A stretch of 64,000 bases of DNA from Nocardia sp. alder85J (lineage in GTDB: Bacteria; Actinomycetota; Actinomycetes; Mycobacteriales; Mycobacteriaceae). This document shows, piece after piece, positions 51,277 through 60,670 of this stretch. The first letter of the stretch is position 1. Every line of letters starts with the position of its first letter. A program made the position numbers and the translations under genes. The notes beneath the pieces are model-generated. The model did not search any database and was not told the origin of the DNA. It was given only the letters and a program-made list of their open reading frames with translations. The stretch is taken from positions 1 to 64,000 of the forward strand of contig NZ_JAIUCZ020000007.1 in NCBI RefSeq assembly GCF_020176955.2. The letters are read 5' to 3'.

Positions 51277-53461
51277 CGGCCCGCTCCCCGGATCGGATCG
51301 CCGGTTCCCCCGGCGGCGGAGCCGACTCCCGCAACAGCGAGGCGGGCGGCGCGAAGCGCGGGCCGTAGCGATGGGCGAGTTCCTGTGCTCGCGCGGCGAA
51401 TCCGGCTCGCCCACCGGGATACCCCTCGATGAACTGGCTCGTGCCACCGGTCCAGACCGGGAAGCCGATGCCGAGCAGCGATCCCACATTGGCGTCGGGC
51501 ACCGAACGCAGCACGCCGTTGTCGTGGCAGCGCACGGTTTCCAGTACCTCGGCGAACAGCAGCCGATCCTGCAACTCCCGTAGGTCGGCGTGGTTTTCGG
51601 CAACCGGGAAGTGCTCGGCCAAGCCCGGCCACAGCGCCCCGCGACGATCGCCGCTGTAATCGTAGAAGCCCGCGCCCGCAACGCGACTCGGCCGGCCCAG
51701 GGTCTCGGCCATTGTCGTCAGCACCGCGTCACCGGGATGTTCGGGCAGCGGAATGCCTTGCTGCTCGGCCACTTCCCGGAACTGGCCGCGGATCTTCAGC
51801 GGCAGGGTCAGGGTCAGTTCGTCGAGCAGGGCCAGGGTGCCCACCGGATATCCGGCCTGCACCGACGCCTGTTCGATGGATTGCGGGTCGATGCCCTCGC
51901 CGACCATGGCCGCGGCCTCGATCAGGCGTTGCAGGATTACGCGGCTGGTGAAGAATCCACGGACGTCCCCGACCACGATCGGCGCCTTGCCCAGTTGCAG
52001 GGCGATATCGAACGCCTTGGCCAGGGTGGCGTCGCTCGTCTTCTCGCCCACGATGATCTCGATGAGGTCCATGCGCTCGACCGGGGAGAAGAAGTGCAGG
52101 CCGACAAAGTCTTCGGGGCGCGAAACTCCGGTGGCGAGATCGGTGATCGGCAGGGTGGACGTGTTCGAGGCCAGCACCGCGTCGGGGGCCACCACGTCGA
52201 GCACCTCGCCGAACACCCGGCGCTTCAGGTCCGGATCTTCGAAGACGGCCTCTACCACCAGATCCGCGCCGGCCAGATCGGCCACCGAAGCAGTCGGGGT
52301 GATCAGTGCGAGGACCGCATCCGCGTCCTCGGCCGTACGTCTGCCCGCCGCAACCTGTTTCGCGAGATATCGGCTCGCGTAGTCCTTGCCACGCTGGGCC
52401 GCCGCGTAGTCGATGTCCTCGAGCGCCACCCGGATTCCGGCCAGCGCGCAGGACAGTGCGATACCCGCGCCCATCATGCCCGCGCCCAGCACGGCGGCGA
52501 AGGCGGTCCGGTGCACCGGATACCCGTGCGGCCGACCGGCACCGGATTTGATCGCCTGCCGGTCGAAGAAGGTGCCCTTGATGATGTTCTTGGAGATCTG
52601 CCCGGTCGCCAGCTCGACGAAATACCGGGTCTCGATCGCACAGGCGGTGTCGAAGTCGACCTGGGTGCTTTCCACGGCGGCGGCGAGGATTTTCGCGCGG
52701 GCGGGCATCGGCGCGCCTTTGTACTGCGCGCGCAGTGCGGCCGCGCGCAGCGGCAGCGTCGCGGCGATGTCGGGGGAGTTCGCGCCGCCGCCGGGAATCG
52801 TGCCGGCACGATCCCACGGCCGGCTGGCGCCCGGATTCGCGGCGATCCATTCCAGTGCCGCCGGGATCAGTGAATCTGCCCCGGCGACAAGGTGATCCAG
52901 CAAGCCGAGCGCATGGGCGCGACCGGCGTCGAAGGCCGTGCCGGGCAACAGCACCTGATCCAGTGCGGCGTCCAGGCCGAGCATCCGCACCGTGCGGACC
53001 AGCCCGCCGCCACCGGGCAGCAGGCCGAGTGTCACCTCCGGCAGCCCGACGCGCAGCGCGGGGGTGTCGACCGCGATGCGGTGGTGGCAGGCCAGCGCGA
53101 TCTCCAGACCGCCGCCGAGCGCGCTGCCGCCGAGCACCGCGACCACCGGGACCCCGAGGGTTTCCAGCCGGCGCAGCATCCGTTTCACGTCGTCGGTGAA
53201 TGCGGTGAGGCGCCCGGCGTCGGCGGGGGTGGTGGCGATCAGGTCGTGCAGGTCGCCGCCCGCGAAGAAGGTGGACTTGCCGGAGGTGAGGATCACGCCG
53301 GTCAACTCGGAGCCCAGGGCGGACAGGCGGTCCAGGGCTGCGCCGAAGGACTGTGCCCAGGCCGCGTTCATGGTGTTCACCCGTTGCGCGGGATCGTCGA
53401 AAGTCAGGACGACGACTCCGGATTCGAGGCGCTGCCAGTCGATGGTGCTGTGTGCTGTCAT
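51269..53461 (-). CDS. FadB-like multifunctional protein: enoyl-CoA hydratase / 3-hydroxyacyl-CoA dehydrogenase
   Basis: 730 aa, the family's usual length. The N-terminal crotonase part has VVLTFDDPAQRVNTMNAA, GVILTSGKSTFFAGGDLHDL, LGGSALGGGLEIALACHHRI and PEVTLGLLPGGGGLVRTVRM. The NAD domain begins FAAVLGAGMMGAGIALSCAL near residue 315. It continues VLASNTSTLPITDLATGV, then FVGLHFFSPVERMDLIEIIV (catalytic His), and GFFTSRVILQRLIEAAAMV. It performs hydration and NAD-dependent oxidation of the pathway's acyl-CoA. Confidence 0.9.
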   Translation of the reverse strand: MTAHSTIDWQRLESGVVVLTFDDPAQRVNTMNAAWAQSFGAALDRLSALGSELTGVILTSGKSTFFAGGDLHDLIATTPADAGRLTAFTDDVKRMLRRLETLGVPVVAVLGGSALGGGLEIALACHHRIAVDTPALRVGLPEVTLGLLPGGGGLVRTVRMLGLDAALDQVLLPGTAFDAGRAHALGLLDHLVAGADSLIPAALEWIAANPGASRPWDRAGTIPGGGANSPDIAATLPLRAAALRAQYKGAPMPARAKILAAAVESTQVDFDTACAIETRYFVELATGQISKNIIKGTFFDRQAIKSGAGRPHGYPVHRTAFAAVLGAGMMGAGIALSCALAGIRVALEDIDYAAAQRGKDYASRYLAKQVAAGRRTAEDADAVLALITPTASVADLAGADLVVEAVFEDPDLKRRVFGEVLDVVAPDAVLASNTSTLPITDLATGVSRPEDFVGLHFFSPVERMDLIEIIVGEKTSDATLAKAFDIALQLGKAPIVVGDVRGFFTSRVILQRLIEAAAMVGEGIDPQSIEQASVQAGYPVGTLALLDELTLTLPLKIRGQFREVAEQQGIPLPEHPGDAVLTTMAETLGRPSRVAGAGFYDYSGDRRGALWPGLAEHFPVAENHADLRELQDRLLFAEVLETVRCHDNGVLRSVPDANVGSLLGIGFPVWTGGTSQFIEGYPGGRAGFAARAQELAHRYGPRFAPPASLLRESAPPPGEPAIRSGERADA

Positions 53462-53466
53462 GTCCG

Positions 53467-54675
53467 TCAGATCCGTTCGATGATGGTCGCGATCCCCATG
53501 CCGCCGCCGACGCAGAGCGCGATCAGGGCGCGGCGGGCGTCGCGGCGTTCCAGTTCGTCGACGACGGTCGAGACGAGCATCGCGCCCGTCGCGCCGAGCG
53601 GATGCCCGAGCGCGATCGCCCCGCCGTTCACGTTGACCTTCTCGTGCGGCAGGTCCAGATCCTTCATGAATCGCAGCGCGACCGACGAGAAGGCCTCGTT
53701 GATCTCGAACAGATCGATGTCGTCCGGGGTCAGGTTCGCCACCGCGAGCGCCTTGCGCGCGGCGGGTGCGGGACCGGTCAGCATGATCGTCGGATCCGAA
53801 CCGCTGACCGCGCCGGCGACCACGCGCGCCCGCGGGGTCAGGCCCAGGTCGCGGCCGACCGCCTCGTTGCCGAGGACGACCAGCGCGGCGCCGTCGACGA
53901 TGCCGGAGGAGTTGCCGCCGGTGTGGACGTGCTCGATCCGCTCGACCCAGTGGTACTTCTGCAGGGCGACCGCATCGAAGCCCGCCTTGCCCGCGCCCGC
54001 GAACGCCGGCGACAGACCGGCCAGCGTCTCGACGGTGGTGCCGCGACGCAGGTGCTCGTCCCGGTCCAGGATCACCACGCCGTTACGATCACGCACCGGC
54101 ACAATCGATTTCGCGAACCAGCCATTGTCCTGCGCGGTGGCCGCGCGGCGCTGTGATTCCGCGGCGAACGCATCCACGTCGGTGCGGCTGAAGCCCTCCA
54201 GGGTGGCGATCAGGTCGGCGCCGATGCCCTGCGGGACGAATCCGGTGCCGAGATTGGTCTCCGGATCGTTGGCCCACGCGCCGCCGTCGGAGGCCATCTG
54301 CACCCGCGACATGCTCTCCACGCCGCCCGCGAGCACCAGCGATTCCCAGCCGGAGGCCACCTTCTGGGCGCCGGTGTTGACCGCTTCCAGGCCCGAGGCG
54401 CAGAACCGGTTGAGCTGCACCCCGGCCACGGTGTCCGGGAGCCCGGCCGCGACCGCGGCGATGCGCGCGATGTCCGCGCCCTGATCGCCCAGCGGGCTGA
54501 CGACGCCGAGGATCAGGTCGTCGATCCGTGCGGGATCGAGGGCGGGGTTGCGGTCGCGCATCGCGTCGAGCAGGCCGACCACCAGGCTGATCGGCTTGAC
54601 GCCGTGCAGCGAGCCCCGGCGCCCGCGGCCACGCGGGGTGCGCAGGGCGTCGTAGACGAAGACGTCGTGTGGCAT
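53467..54675 (-). CDS. Acetyl-CoA C-acyltransferase (thiolase)
   Basis: 402 aa from ATG 54675 (GAAAGGA ahead). VFVYDALRTPRGRGRRGSLH opens the family. The nucleophile is in QLNRFCASGLEAVNTGAQKV, the His in NVNGGAIALGHPLGATGAML and the second Cys in ALCVGGGMGIATII. It cleaves 3-ketoacyl-CoA, or makes acetoacetyl-CoA in reverse. It starts the four-gene run with the FadB-like protein, dehydrogenase and SDR, giving a complete beta-oxidation set. Confidence 0.9.
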   Translation of the reverse strand: MPHDVFVYDALRTPRGRGRRGSLHGVKPISLVVGLLDAMRDRNPALDPARIDDLILGVVSPLGDQGADIARIAAVAAGLPDTVAGVQLNRFCASGLEAVNTGAQKVASGWESLVLAGGVESMSRVQMASDGGAWANDPETNLGTGFVPQGIGADLIATLEGFSRTDVDAFAAESQRRAATAQDNGWFAKSIVPVRDRNGVVILDRDEHLRRGTTVETLAGLSPAFAGAGKAGFDAVALQKYHWVERIEHVHTGGNSSGIVDGAALVVLGNEAVGRDLGLTPRARVVAGAVSGSDPTIMLTGPAPAARKALAVANLTPDDIDLFEINEAFSSVALRFMKDLDLPHEKVNVNGGAIALGHPLGATGAMLVSTVVDELERRDARRALIALCVGGGMGIATIIERI

Positions 54676-54685
54676 GAAAATCCTT

Positions 54686-55675
54686 TCAGGACCGGGAGAT
54701 CGGGCGCAGGAACTCGGCCACTCCCCAGCCGGCCGCACCTCCGGCGAAGTCGACGGTCATCTGGCCCATCCGCAGGCCCCGATCCTCGGTGCGCTGGGTG
54801 ACCGGCACGAAATGCCGGATGGTGCCGTCCAGCAACAGCAATGGCAGCCCGTCCGCCCGCACGATGCCGACATGCCGGCCGGCATAGGCGGGTTCGCCCG
54901 CGTAGTCGGTTATCACCGTGTATTCGGTGATGGGATGGAACGCCCCGTCGGGGGTGATCACCACACCGCCGGAGGCGCGCTCGCCCGAGGGCTCGAATTC
55001 GCCGTAGGCGGTGATCGCGGTACCGTCGGCGAGCCAGGCCGCGAGCCATTCACCGGTGTACGAGGCCCATTCGCGTGGACCCCAGGAGTGGTCGCGGAAG
55101 GCGGAGACGTTGCGCACGGTCCAGCAGCGGTCGCCGACGCGGACGGTGCCGGAGATGTGGCCGAACTGCTCGTAGTGGTCGCTGGCGATGGTGGAGGAGC
55201 CGGGGGTGCAGTCGCCGTCGTCGTCGGTGGTGACGAACAGCGGCACCGACGCCTCGAAGGTCAGTGAGATCTCGCATTCCTCGGCGGGGGCGTTCTTCAG
55301 CGCGATCCGGCCGCGGTCGGCCAGCAGCGACGGAGTCGCGATGCGCGCCACCGTGTTCCGGTAGCCGATCTCGACCGTGCGGGTGGGATCCTTGACCACG
55401 ATCTCGAGGCCCTGGCTCGCGAAACCGTCGTTGGATTCGCTCGCCTCGCGGCCCGCCCGGAAGGCGATGGCCCCGCCCGGCAGCGTCAGTTGCACCGATG
55501 CCTCCCGGTAGCCGAGGGTGGGCCGGTTACCGATCCGGATGAGCCCGCCCAGCTGGGTGACCGGGTCGACGAAGTTGACGTAGACGCTCTCGTTGTAGTT
55601 GGCGATGCCGGCGAACTCGTGCGTCTGTTCGGATTCGGGACCGTATCGGCAGTTGGTGAACGCGTCCGTGCTCAT
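54686..55675 (-). CDS. Lipocalin-like DUF7064/7065-type protein
   Basis: 329 aa. A mostly beta protein: HEFAGIANYNESVYVNFVDP, TVRNVSAFRDHSWGPREWAS and YTGEWLAAWLADGTAITAYG recall AttH/CrtC-like and DUF7064-7065 proteins, which pair two lipocalin-like barrels. No signal peptide. It lies between a thiolase and an enoyl-CoA hydratase gene, so it may bind a lipid or terpenoid substrate of the pathway. The family name is tentative. Confidence 0.6.
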   Translation of the reverse strand: MSTDAFTNCRYGPESEQTHEFAGIANYNESVYVNFVDPVTQLGGLIRIGNRPTLGYREASVQLTLPGGAIAFRAGREASESNDGFASQGLEIVVKDPTRTVEIGYRNTVARIATPSLLADRGRIALKNAPAEECEISLTFEASVPLFVTTDDDGDCTPGSSTIASDHYEQFGHISGTVRVGDRCWTVRNVSAFRDHSWGPREWASYTGEWLAAWLADGTAITAYGEFEPSGERASGGVVITPDGAFHPITEYTVITDYAGEPAYAGRHVGIVRADGLPLLLLDGTIRHFVPVTQRTEDRGLRMGQMTVDFAGGAAGWGVAEFLRPISRS

Positions 55676-55695
55676 GATTCTTCCTTCGGGGTACG

Positions 55696-56553
55696 TCAGA
55701 AGCGTTGGGCGGGTGTGGGATCCAGGGGCGGGAAGACCGGCGCCCGGCGTTCCAGGAAGGAGCGGATCCCCTCGCGGGCATCGGCGGAATCGACCCGGCT
55801 CGCATAGGTCCGCGATTCCTCGGCGGCCGCCTGGCCCGGGGTCGGCAGCGCCCAGCTGTGCGCGAGCAGCCGCTTGGCGAGCGCCACGGAGGTGGGTGAG
55901 GTGTCCCGGACGAACTGTGCCGCATACTCTTTCGCCACCGTCAGCACGTCGCCGGCGGGGACCACGCGGGTCAGGAAGCCCGCCGCGTACGCCTCGGCCG
56001 CGTCGAAGACCCGGCCGGTCAGGATCCAGTCGGTGGCCCGGCCGATGCCGACCAGCCGCGGCAGGAACCAGGACGAGCCGCCCTCTGGCACCACACCGCG
56101 GCGGGTGAACACGAAGCCGAAACGTGCTCGGTCACTGGCGATCCGGACGTCCATCGCGGCGACCAGTGAGGCGCCGCCGCCGACCGCGTCGCCGTTGATC
56201 GCGGCGATCACCGGCTTCTGCATGGCGAACACCCGCTCGCTGATCCGGCCGGCCGGCTCCCGGTATCCGGTGGGGGTGTGCCCGACGGTGTCGGCGTTCA
56301 GGGCGTTGATCAGGGTGTCGGGGCCGTCGAGTTCGGCGCCGACGGAGAAGGCCGGGCCCGCACCGGTGACGATCACCGCGCGCACCGCCGGGTCGCGGTC
56401 CGCGCGGTCGAGGGCGTGCCACACGTCGACCAGCATCTGCACCCGCATCGCGTTGCGCCGCGCGGGCGCGTCGAGGGTCACCACGGCGATGCCGCCGGCG
56501 ACCTCGAGGCGCACCTCCTCGTATCGGTGCTCCGCGACCGCGCCTGCGGTCAC
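55696..56553 (-). CDS. Enoyl-CoA hydratase/isomerase family protein
   Basis: 285 aa from GTG 56553, which overlaps the stop of the upstream SDR by GTGA. Crotonase motifs are IAVVTLDAPARRNAMRVQML, AVIVTGAGPAFSVGAELDGP, KPVIAAINGDAVGGGASLVA and FTRRGVVPEGGSSWFLPRLV with the catalytic Glu (PEGGS). It retains the second catalytic Glu, unlike the paralogue at 45966. Probably hydrates an enoyl-CoA of the same pathway. Confidence 0.85.
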   Translation of the reverse strand: MTAGAVAEHRYEEVRLEVAGGIAVVTLDAPARRNAMRVQMLVDVWHALDRADRDPAVRAVIVTGAGPAFSVGAELDGPDTLINALNADTVGHTPTGYREPAGRISERVFAMQKPVIAAINGDAVGGGASLVAAMDVRIASDRARFGFVFTRRGVVPEGGSSWFLPRLVGIGRATDWILTGRVFDAAEAYAAGFLTRVVPAGDVLTVAKEYAAQFVRDTSPTSVALAKRLLAHSWALPTPGQAAAEESRTYASRVDSADAREGIRSFLERRAPVFPPLDPTPAQRF

Positions 56554-57377
56554 AACCCACCGCCACAGACCAGCGTCTCGCCGGTGATGTAGCTGGATTC
56601 GGGACTGCACAGCAGGTACACCGCGCCCGCGGCCTCCTCCACCGTGCCGGTGCGGCCCAGCGCGATCGACTTGGTGGCGGCGTCCATCACCGCGGGGTTC
56701 ACGCCGACCTTGATGTCGCGGTCCTCCACCTTGATGGTCTTCGCCTCGGTGGTCACCGAGGTCAGCCGCGTGGTGATGACGCCGTACGCGACGGCGTTGA
56801 CCGTGACGTTGTAGCGGCCCCACTCCTTGGCGATGGTCTTGGTCAGGCCGATCAGCCCGGCCTTGGCGGAGGAGTAGTTGGCCTGGCCGGGATTGCCCTG
56901 CAAACCCGAGGTCGACGAGGTGTTGACCACCTTGCGGCAGGGCACGACCAGCCCGGCCGCGCGCTCCTTCTTCACCGCCGCGCTGATCACCGGCTGCGCG
57001 GCCCGCAGGATGCGGAACGGCGCGGTGAGGTGCACGTCGAGGATGTCGGCCCACTGCTGGTCGGTCATCTTCTGGATGACGTTGTCCCAGGTGTAGCCGG
57101 CGTTGTTGACGATGATGTCCAGACCGCCGAAGCTGTCGACCGCGGCGGCGACGAAGCGGTCCGCGAAACTCGGATCGGTGACGCTGCCGACGCAGGCCAC
57201 CGCCTGGCCGCCCGCGGCCTCGATCGCCGCCACGGCCTCCTTCGCGGGCTCCGGATCGAGATCGTTGATCACCACCTTCGCACCCTCGGACGCCAGCTTC
57301 TCGGCCACGGCCCGGCCGATACCCCGGCCGGAACCGGAGACCAGTGCGACCTTGCCTTGCAGTCTCTGCGCGCTCAC
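56550..57377 (-). CDS. SDR-family 3-hydroxyacyl-CoA dehydrogenase-like enzyme
   Basis: 275 aa from GTG 57377, chosen for GGGAGG six bases upstream. The Rossmann motif VALVSGSGRGIGRAVAEKLA is followed by VNDL-type Asp, LDIIVNNAGYTWDNVIQKMT, VVNTSSTSGLQGNPGQANYS (Ser) and YSSAKAGLIGLTKTIAKEWG (Tyr/Lys). The YLLCSPESSYITGETLVCGG ending closely resembles the SDR at 59686, so the two are paralogues facing each other across the divergent promoter. First gene of the - strand run. Confidence 0.87.
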   Translation of the reverse strand: MSAQRLQGKVALVSGSGRGIGRAVAEKLASEGAKVVINDLDPEPAKEAVAAIEAAGGQAVACVGSVTDPSFADRFVAAAVDSFGGLDIIVNNAGYTWDNVIQKMTDQQWADILDVHLTAPFRILRAAQPVISAAVKKERAAGLVVPCRKVVNTSSTSGLQGNPGQANYSSAKAGLIGLTKTIAKEWGRYNVTVNAVAYGVITTRLTSVTTEAKTIKVEDRDIKVGVNPAVMDAATKSIALGRTGTVEEAAGAVYLLCSPESSYITGETLVCGGGL

Positions 57378-57574
57378 GTGCTGCCTCCCTTGTCGTTGCA
57401 TGAGGTGACCCCAGTCACGAATGTGAATATTAACTTCAGTGCTTACCTGGGTCAATATCCACATTATTGCAGTTCCCAGAGTGCAATGTTAATGTCGAAT
57501 TTGCCAACATCCTCAGCAGACGCGGATCGCCGAGCGCGGCGACCCGGCCGGGCGATCTCGAGCCAGGAGCAGCA
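57378..57574. promoter_or_regulatory. AT-rich divergent promoter region
   Basis: 197 bp between the opposed SDR and thiolase-like genes is markedly AT-rich for this genome, with ATATTAAC, CACATTATTG and AATGTTAATG tracts between 57420 and 57500. It should hold promoters for both arms and operators, perhaps for the double-TetR regulator at 60671. No perfect palindrome longer than 8 bp was found by eye. Confidence 0.5.
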
Positions 57575-58759
57575 ATGACCAACGTGTGCATCAGCGGCAT
57601 CGGCATGGTGCCGTTCGCCAAACCGGGACGCAGCGAGACCTACGACCGGATGGGCCAGGCCGCGGCCCGCGCCGCCCTCGCCGACGCCGGAATCGACTAT
57701 TCCGACGTACAGCAGGCCTACGTCGGGTACGTCTACGGCGATTCGACCTCCGGCCAGAACGCGCTCTACGACATCGGCATGACCGGTATCCCGGTGGTCA
57801 ACGTCAACAACAACTGCTCGACCGGGTCGACGGCGCTGTGGCTGGCCCGGCAGGCCGTCGCCTCGGGCGCGGCGGATTGTGTGCTGGCGCTGGGCTTCGA
57901 GCAGATGCAGCCGGGCGCGCTGGTCAACGCCTACCCCGACCGGCCCAGTCCCACCGCGCGTGGCGAGGACATCGCGATGGCCCGGCCGGGCGGCGACCAG
58001 ACCGCGCCGATGGCCGCCAAGCTGTTCGGCGGCGCCGGGGTGGAGTACATGCAGCGTTACGGCGTCACCAGCGAACTGTTCGGGCTGGTGTCGGTGAAGG
58101 CGCGCAACCACGCCGGGCGCAATCCGCTCGCGGTCTTCCGCGATCCGATCGATCTGGACACGGTGATGTCCGGCAAGCAGATCTGGGGTCCGCTGACCCT
58201 GCTGATGTGCTGTCCGCCCACCAACGGCGCCGCAGCCGCGATCGTGTGCAGCGAGGAGTTCGCGCGCTCGCGCGGCCTGGACGCGAGCATCCGGCTGCGG
58301 GCGCAGTCGCTGGTCACCGATGTCGCGGGGGCCTTCGACGGCACCGACATGATGAAGGTCGTCGGGTACGACATGACCGCGCTGGCGGCTCGCCAGGTGT
58401 ACGAGCAGTCCGGGGTCGATCCGCTGGACATCCCGGTCGTCGAACTGCACGACTGCTTCAGCACCAACGAGGTCATCACCTACGAGGGGCTCGGCCTCAC
58501 CCCCGAGGGCACCGCGGAGAAGTTCGTGCTCGACGGGGACAACACCTACGGCGGCCGGGTGGTCACCAACCCCTCCGGCGGGCTGCTGTCCAAGGGGCAT
58601 CCGCTGGGTGCGACGGGGCTGGCACAGTGCGCCGAACTGGTCTGGCAGCTGCGCGGCACCGCCGGTGATCGTCAGGTCGAGGGCGCACGAATCGCGTTGC
58701 AGCACAACCTCGGTCTCGGCGGCGCCTGCGTCGTGTCGCTCTACGAGAAGGTGAACTGA
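57575..58759 (+). CDS. Lipid-transfer protein / SCP2-type thiolase-like enzyme
   Basis: 394 aa from ATG 57575 (CAGGAG ahead). VCISGIGMVPFAKPGRSETY opens the SCP2-thiolase branch; NVNNNCSTGSTALWLARQAV has the nucleophile Cys. VELHDCFSTNEVITYEGLGL (H-D-C-F) and GGLLSKGHPLGATGLAQCAE (catalytic His) follow. Such enzymes cleave branched or sterol side-chain 3-ketoacyl-CoAs, or act as retro-aldolases with MaoC/DUF35 partners. It is translationally coupled (TGATG) to the MaoC-like gene next door. Confidence 0.85.
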   Translation: MTNVCISGIGMVPFAKPGRSETYDRMGQAAARAALADAGIDYSDVQQAYVGYVYGDSTSGQNALYDIGMTGIPVVNVNNNCSTGSTALWLARQAVASGAADCVLALGFEQMQPGALVNAYPDRPSPTARGEDIAMARPGGDQTAPMAAKLFGGAGVEYMQRYGVTSELFGLVSVKARNHAGRNPLAVFRDPIDLDTVMSGKQIWGPLTLLMCCPPTNGAAAAIVCSEEFARSRGLDASIRLRAQSLVTDVAGAFDGTDMMKVVGYDMTALAARQVYEQSGVDPLDIPVVELHDCFSTNEVITYEGLGLTPEGTAEKFVLDGDNTYGGRVVTNPSGGLLSKGHPLGATGLAQCAELVWQLRGTAGDRQVEGARIALQHNLGLGGACVVSLYEKVN

Positions 58760-59214
58760 TGGCACTGGATCGCGCGATCCTCGACGTGCACCCCGACCCG
58801 ATCGACGTCGACGTGGAGCGGGGCCGCATCCGGCAGTTCGCGATCGCGATCGGCGAGGACGATCCGATCTACCTCGACCGTGACGCCGCGCTGGCGGCCG
58901 GGCATCCGGACGTGCCGGCACCGCCGACCTTCCTGTTCGGGCTGGAGCTCGAAAACTCGGATGTGTTCGGCGATCTCGCGGCGCACGGGGTCGATCTGTC
59001 GCAGGTGCTGCACGGTGAGCAGCGGTTCCGGTACCACGCCGAGGTATATGCGGGCGACCGCGTGCAGTTCCGGTCCAGCTATGTGGACGTCTACTCCAAA
59101 TCCGGTGGGGCGCTGGACTTCCTGGTCCGGCGCACCATCGTCACCCGGGACGGCGACACCGTCGCGGAGCTGGAGAGTGTGTCCGTCATCAAGAACACCG
59201 GGGGTCCGGCATGA
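58759..59214 (+). CDS. MaoC-family dehydratase, FAS1-like N-terminal type
   Basis: 151 aa. RGRIRQFAIAIGEDDPIYLD and VPAPPTFLFGLELENSDVFG are the start of the hot-dog fold of the FAS1-like dehydratase N-terminal domain; HGEQRFRYHAEVYAGDRVQF follows. This half lacks the usual Asp/His hydratase dyad, which the partner gene at 59279 supplies (GASGDHNPIH), so the two most likely form a heterodimeric enoyl-CoA hydratase. Confidence 0.8.
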   Translation: MALDRAILDVHPDPIDVDVERGRIRQFAIAIGEDDPIYLDRDAALAAGHPDVPAPPTFLFGLELENSDVFGDLAAHGVDLSQVLHGEQRFRYHAEVYAGDRVQFRSSYVDVYSKSGGALDFLVRRTIVTRDGDTVAELESVSVIKNTGGPA

Positions 59215-59282
59215 GTGCGTCGAGCCCGAATGCGGCACACGGAGAGCCGGCGGGCCCGGCGGACCTGGAGGTCACAGCATGA
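59211..59282 (+). CDS. 23-codon mini-ORF linking the two MaoC genes
   Basis: MSASSPNAAHGEPAGPADLE plus VTA. It starts with ATGA overlap on the previous gene and ends with ATGA overlap on the next, so a ribosome could pass through all three without leaving. It may serve only as a coupling linker; there is no recognisable peptide family. Confidence 0.3.
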   Translation: MSASSPNAAHGEPAGPADLEVTA

Positions 59283-59695
59283 GCGACGTATCCGTATCGA
59301 CGACAACGCAATCCACGGTATCGGAGTTGCGGCCGGGCGCGATCACGCGCACGACCCTCGCCCTGTTCGCCGGTGCCTCCGGCGATCACAACCCGATCCA
59401 CATCGATCTGGATGCGGCCCAGGCCGCGGGTGCCGGTGACGTGTTCGCGCACGGGATGCTCACGATGGCGTATCTCGGCCGGGCACTGACGAATTGGATT
59501 CCGCAGCGCCGCATCGTGGAGCTGTCGGGCCGGTTCACGGCGATCACGCCGGTGCTGGCCGAGCCGGTGATCACCGCCGAGGTGACCGAGATCGAGGAGA
59601 TCGACGGCGTGCCGCACGCCCGGGTCGATCTCGTCGCCACCCTCGCCGACGGCACGGTGACGCTGCGCGGAAAAGCCTTGGTCACATGGCTGTGA
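59279..59695 (+). CDS. MaoC-family enoyl-CoA hydratase
   Basis: 138 aa. The hydratase-2 motif is intact: LALFAGASGDHNPIHIDLDA (Asp and His of the dyad), followed by VFAHGMLTMAYLGRALTNWI. It should hydrate trans-2-enoyl-CoA to the R-3-hydroxyacyl-CoA together with the FAS1-like partner. Its end overlaps the start of the SDR at 59686 by 10 bp. Confidence 0.85.
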   Translation: MSDVSVSTTTQSTVSELRPGAITRTTLALFAGASGDHNPIHIDLDAAQAAGAGDVFAHGMLTMAYLGRALTNWIPQRRIVELSGRFTAITPVLAEPVITAEVTEIEEIDGVPHARVDLVATLADGTVTLRGKALVTWL

Positions 59696-60522
59696 AATCC
59701 CTGGCAGGGCGGGTCGCGCTGATCAGCGGGGCCGGACGTGGCATCGGCCGGGCCACCGCGCTGAAACTCGCCGCCGAGGGCGCCCGGGTGGTGATCAACG
59801 ACCGCGACGCCGAACCGGCACGCGAGGCGGTACAGGCCGTCGCGGAACTCGGTGGCGAGGCGGTGGCCTGCGTCGGCGACGTCACCGCCGCCGGATTCGG
59901 CGAGCGGTTCGTGGCGGCCGCGGTCGACAATTTCGGTGGTCTCGACATCGTGGTGAACAACGCGGGCATGGCGTGGAACGCCTTCCTGCCCGCGATGACC
60001 GACACGATGTGGAGCCGGGTGCTCGACATTCATCTGTCGGCGGCCTTCCGCGTCCTGCGGGCGGCGCAACCGGTATTCGCCGAACAGGCCCGCAATGATC
60101 GCGCGGCCGGGCACACCACCCGGCGCGCGGTGGTGAACGTCGGCTCGATCGTCGGATCCGGCGGCAATCCGAGCCAAGCCAACTATGCCGCCGCCAAATC
60201 CGGGTTGTTCGGGCTGACCCGCACCCTGGCCCAGGAGTGGGGCCGCTACGACGTGACCGTGAACTCCGTGGCGTTCGGGGTGATCCGGACCCGGATGACC
60301 TCGGTCGCCGATCCCGCCGAACCCGCTTCCGGGGAGGGCGCGACGCACGTGTCCCCGCTGGCCGCACAGGTACTCGCCGACGCGGTCGCCCGGTCACCGT
60401 TGCGGCGGCCGGGCACCCCCGAGGAGGCGGCGGACTCCGTATGGATGCTGTGTGCGCCCGAATCCTCCTACCTCACCGGCCAGGTGCTGTTGTGCGCCGG
60501 CGGGTTGACGTCCGTGGAATGA
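59686..60522 (+). CDS. SDR-family 3-hydroxyacyl-CoA dehydrogenase-like enzyme
   Basis: 278 aa from ATG 59686. RVALISGAGRGIGRATALKL, LDIVVNNAGMAWNAFLPAMT, VVNVGSIVGSGGNPSQANYA (Ser) and NYAAAKSGLFGLTRTLAQEW (Tyr/Lys) are intact; it ends ESSYLTGQVLLCAGG. It is clearly paralogous to the - strand SDR at 56550. With the MaoC pair upstream it would oxidise the R-hydroxyacyl-CoA. Confidence 0.87.
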   Translation: MAVKSLAGRVALISGAGRGIGRATALKLAAEGARVVINDRDAEPAREAVQAVAELGGEAVACVGDVTAAGFGERFVAAAVDNFGGLDIVVNNAGMAWNAFLPAMTDTMWSRVLDIHLSAAFRVLRAAQPVFAEQARNDRAAGHTTRRAVVNVGSIVGSGGNPSQANYAAAKSGLFGLTRTLAQEWGRYDVTVNSVAFGVIRTRMTSVADPAEPASGEGATHVSPLAAQVLADAVARSPLRRPGTPEEAADSVWMLCAPESSYLTGQVLLCAGGLTSVE

Positions 60523-60670
60523 CGCGGATGCGCGGTGGTCGGTACCCACGACACACCTCGACCGGCGTTTGCGTGAAATGCGCAGGCGGACCGGCGATCT
60601 GCGGGCCGACCGCGGCGCGGCGCACCAGCGGCGCGGCGGCCGGACAGCCGATGCGACGAAGGGATGCGAG

